A stretch of 64,000 bases of DNA, from the NCBI GenBank assembly GCA_963565915.1, contig OY751487.1:1922001-1986000 (forward strand). The letters are read 5' to 3'. The translations under genes were made by a program, and so were the position numbers. This document shows, piece by piece, positions 61,103 through 64,000 of this stretch. Position 1 is the stretch's first letter; the number at the start of each line of letters is the position of its first letter. The notes beneath the pieces were generated by a model. That model worked only from the letters and a program-made list of their open reading frames with translations. It was not told where the DNA came from and made no database searches. This stretch comes from Entoloma clypeatum. Its lineage: Eukaryota > Basidiomycota > Agaricomycetes > Agaricales > Entolomataceae.

Positions 61103-62507
61103 CTAGTCTAATTTCCGCCTGCCGAGATTTATTCGATCCCTCGCAGGTCGCGTTGGTCTGGGAACCCTCTTGACCTCTGTCGTGTCGCCTTCTTCGACCG
61201 AATCTGCTGCATCACTGAACACGCGGCTCCGTGTCGGACCGCGTTTTCCAACCGGTCCAACGCTTACTATCCAGACGATAGCATCGTTCAAACGCATCAC
61301 CAAGGCAAAAATAGGTAGACGTATGGGCACAAAGGGTGAAGGATGCCGGATGACCTCAGATTCACTCCCTTGAGCGGAGGGTGGAAGCGGGTTGTACGGG
61401 TCGACTGGCATTGGTTGAGCATCCATAGCGAGGATGATGTACTGGTCATGGACCAGTTAGTATGCTGTTCACTTGACAGACGGAAAAAAATATCTGACAG
61501 CGGGGAATATCAGTGCGAAGATTGCAGCGTTCGTGAGTCCCGTGCCCAATGTACAGAGAGCAGCAGAAGGCAGGCCTGAAAGGGAGGCATTGAACTTTTC
61601 GAAAGAGCTCATACGGGCGAGAAACCGACCGAAAGCAAGATAGTATGCCCATCTTTCCTCGAGGTGACGTATTCTGCGGGACAGTGACAATCCACGAGCC
61701 ACCCACACGAACCTGACAATTATCAATGACCGAGATTACACCGTGAGATGTTCCCTGTACTCAAAGCAGTAATACCTGGACCAAGCTCTATCAAGTTGCA
61801 TGTTCTGGGATCCGAAATGCTCAGCGACTTACGAATCTACCCAACACAAAAACATGAATCCTACAACCGGGCCAATGTATGGGATATTTTGCAGGGCAAA
61901 GGACACTCCGACCGAGTTGAAGACCATGACGACTCGATATACCGAAGTAGCAATGGCTGTCAGCATTCCTGTGTAGGTCGCTGGCTGCTGATGCACTCGA
62001 TTGCCGTATTGAAGAGTGAACGTCCTTTTTGCAATAGTCGAGCACCATGAATTCTGGTCATGCGCGTTGGGCTATCCCGAGTATTTGTTTGAAGGACGCA
62101 CACATACTCACGTTAAGATACAAGGATACACCGACAACCGGTAATAGCCACAGAATTTGATAGAACCGCTCAATATTGTGATGGAACCAACGTTGTTGGT
62201 TTGGAACCAGAGGAGAGAGCAGTAGATCGAACGTGAATATAGAGATGAGGGAGAGGGAGTTGAGGAGTAACGATTTGTATACGTTGGCACGAATCTCGGC
62301 GTCCCTGTGGTGCTGTTGATGAGGAGCTGCGAGGAGAATGAATTCTGCTCACCTGGCGACGGTGGATATCACGACGTTCCAACGAAAAGCATCGTAGAGC
62401 CCTTGCCAAGCCCACCTCAGTTGAAGGAAGAATGAATCTCGAAGAGTAAGAAAGGACGGGTAAGAAGAGCGCGGGGAGACTTTTGGATGGAAATAGGAAT
62501 GAGCCAT
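61103..62507 (-). CDS. EI24-domain membrane protein
   Basis: The start at 62507 gives MAHSYFHPKVSPRSSYPSF, then QLRWAWQGLYDAFRWNVVI. The hydrophobic core reads SLLLNSLSLISIFTFDLLLS, FYQILWLLPVVGVSLYLN, SYRVVMVFNSVGVSF-like, ALQNIPYIGPVVGFMFLCWV and LSRRIRHLEERWAYYLAFGR. Sequence of this kind (IPYIGP followed by FLCWV) marks the EI24/etoposide-induced 2.4 family of ER membrane proteins, which in animals act in autophagy. Further hydrophobic stretches (LTNAAIFALIFPAVRYFFPS, IRLPIFALVMRLNDAIVWIV) precede a basic cytosolic tail ending RINLGRRKLD at 61103. Several introns are needed. The fungal role is not established from sequence. It is tail-to-tail with SEN34. Confidence 0.78.
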
Positions 62508-62591
62508 GACGATGTCACGTGGTATTCGCGATAAATTAATTATATTACAGCAGATGAACATAAGAATATATAACTGGCTGATGGTGGTACT

Positions 62592-63859
62592 TCATGACCT
62601 CTTGGTTGGCTGCGAACCACATTTCAGCAACACATACCGACTTGACCTCTGTTGTCTCACCTTCTTCCTCGACGACGTTGCTTTCGCCACGGGTTCCTTA
62701 GCAGCAGGCTTAGCTTTGGCAGCCGTCTTCTTGACAGACGTCTTCTTCGCTGCAACTTTGGCCTTTGCAAGCGCCGTAGTACTCGTCAGAGCCTATGAAC
62801 ATGAGCAACGTCATTAGGAGCAGTCGTGAATCCCACCTTCTTTGCCGTTGTCCTCCTAGCCGTGGAGGTTGTCTTTTTGGATGGGGCAGTCTTTGTTTTG
62901 CCCGCAAGCACCTTCTTGGGTGGTGCAGCCGCTTTCTTGGACGTCGCTGATGCTGGTTTCGCTTTAACGGCGGCCTTCTTTACGTTGGACACTGCATGTG
63001 CCTTCGTTTTCAGCGCTGTCGCAGTCCTGGAGGTCCCTGGCCGTGTGGAACTCTTGCTTGTAGAGGCTTTCGTTTTCGTCGCGGTTGGCTTCACGGCAGC
63101 CTTCGTTGAGCTCGGTTTCGCTGAAGGTTTAGTGGAATTAGTCTTCACGGCTGGTTTGGCCTTGGAACTGGGTTTGTTCTGCGAGAGCGAATCATGGAAA
63201 AGTGAGACGAGGCGAGGTCATGGCGCTGACAGCTAACCTCCTTCGTGGACGTTTCAGGCGCCTTGTTCTTGGGAGAAAGTTTGACGCGGCCGGAGGGTCC
63301 TGATCTCATGTGAGTTCCAAGGTACCTTCGCAGCGAGGGGTCCTAAAATCACCTTTCGGCAAGTGAAACACACCCTTTTCACTTCCTGTTGCAAGTGCCT
63401 TGGATAATTGCGTGTTCTGCGCAGCGCCAATATCTAATTTATATGTTGTCTCTACAAATCTAGGCGTTCCATCAGAGAAGTGAATTAGAAGGCATGGCGA
63501 TAACTACTTCTTGATTTGCGGACGGGAAACACCCTGGCGAGCATCTTGAGGATGGGCGGCGATACATTCCTAACCAAATTTTGTTCAGTATAGGGAACGA
63601 ATAAGAGAAGAACAAGTATCGAGGTAGAAATTTGAAAAGAAAAAGCCTTACAACCCTCGAAGAAGCTCGATGGCGCGCAGAAGTAGCGTTATCCACATCA
63701 AACGAAACATGAGTGCAAAGTATAGAACAAGAGTGATAAGATGAATTTTACAAAGTGGGTGCGAACCTTGATCATATCTACCCATGTTGGATGGGACGGC
63801 GCGGGCCTGGCAGTCTTCTTTGCAGCGCCTTTCGCAGCGGTAGGCTTCTTGGCGGACAT
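62592..63859 (-). CDS. Linker histone H1
   Basis: H1 binds linker DNA at the nucleosome dyad. The start at 63859 gives MSAKKPTAAKGAAKKTARPA, then the winged-helix globular domain over three exons: SHPTWVDMIK, ECIAAHPQDARQGVSRPQIK and FVETTYKLDIGAAQNTQLSK, followed by ATGSEKGVFHLPKGPSGRVK. The C-terminal tail is Lys/Ala/Pro/Ser-rich with AKK, TKT and KPA repeats (KAAVKAKPASATSKKAAAPP). A short last exon reads PTKRS at the TGA at 62592-62594. Introns lie near 63560-63770, 63435-63495, 63190-63240, 62795-62835 and 62610-62665. One non-allelic copy of H1 is usual in fungi. Its tail length is near the higher end for the group. Confidence 0.9.
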
Positions 63860-64000
63860 TCCAAGTCGGTTGCGGATATCGAAGTCGGTTGTCGGATGGG
63901 CGAGGGCGAGGGCGATGGAAGCCTGTGATGCTGGAGCGGGTAAGAAGACGGGGAGGCGGGTCAGAAAGGGGTGTGATCAAACAAGCTATGATTTATATAA
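63860..64000. other. Upstream of histone H1 to the window end
   Basis: About 141 bp that should carry the H1 promoter. TTTATATAA at the very end is TATA-like. No coding frame is supported. Confidence 0.35.

Overview
The window is nuclear DNA from a filamentous basidiomycete fungus, most likely a mushroom-forming Agaricomycete. Genes are dense and sit on both strands. Most are split by many 45-70 bp GT..AG introns, and the protein set is fungal: CBP4, FMP25, SIP5, an Ssb-type Hsp70, Spc24 and Cac1. Exon joins given here come from reading frame, splice consensus and family knowledge. None was tested against transcripts. No virus, CRISPR array, rRNA or convincing tRNA was seen.

Layout: 0-4 kb holds the 3' end of an unrecognised gene, a 262 bp element with perfect 20 bp terminal inverted repeats, the RCC1-repeat mitochondrial protein FMP25 and a Ser-rich orphan. 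4.3-7.9 kb holds three tandem minus-strand paralogues of small secreted double-psi beta-barrel (RlpA/expansin-like) proteins. 8-20 kb holds a SERCA-type Ca2+-ATPase, SIP5, CBP4, an arrestin-like protein and an SLC35F6-like transporter. A 1.9 kb stretch without a recognisable gene follows. 22-30.6 kb holds SHQ1, anthranilate synthase I (TRP2), mitoribosomal uS2m, Ssb-type Hsp70 and RFC2.

29.5-45.1 kb is dominated by a direct duplication of about 7.7 kb, whose two copies abut a run of exactly 200 Ns (37181-37380). The copies appear identical apart from one extra A at the start of copy 2. Copy 1 stops inside exportin CRM1 and copy 2 starts inside RFC2. The simplest reading is two overlapping contig ends left unmerged, so RFC2, CAC1 (CAF-1 large subunit), SPC24 and CRM1 are probably single-copy. 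CRM1 is intact only in copy 2 (43033-47124) and RFC2 only in copy 1 (29172-30562).

47-64 kb holds TMA20/MCT-1, an acidic orphan, APC3/CDC27, chaperonin CCT1, the mitotic phosphatase CDC25, the esterase IAH1, tRNA-splicing endonuclease SEN34, an EI24-type membrane protein and linker histone H1.

Themes: many genes serve DNA replication, chromatin and cell division (RFC2, CAC1, SPC24, CDC27, CDC25, H1, CRM1). RFC2 and CAC1 are divergent, 130 bp apart, over a promoter with an ACGCGT (MluI cell-cycle box) inside a 10 bp-arm palindrome, and CAC1 encodes a textbook PCNA-binding box. Two complex III assembly factors (FMP25, CBP4) lie in the first 16 kb. Several divergent pairs have very short promoters (IAH1/SEN34 41 bp, SHQ1/TRP2 59 bp, RFC2/CAC1 130 bp, MRPS2/SSB 138 bp). 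The least described content is the secreted double-psi beta-barrel triplet, the MITE-like element and the two orphan proteins.
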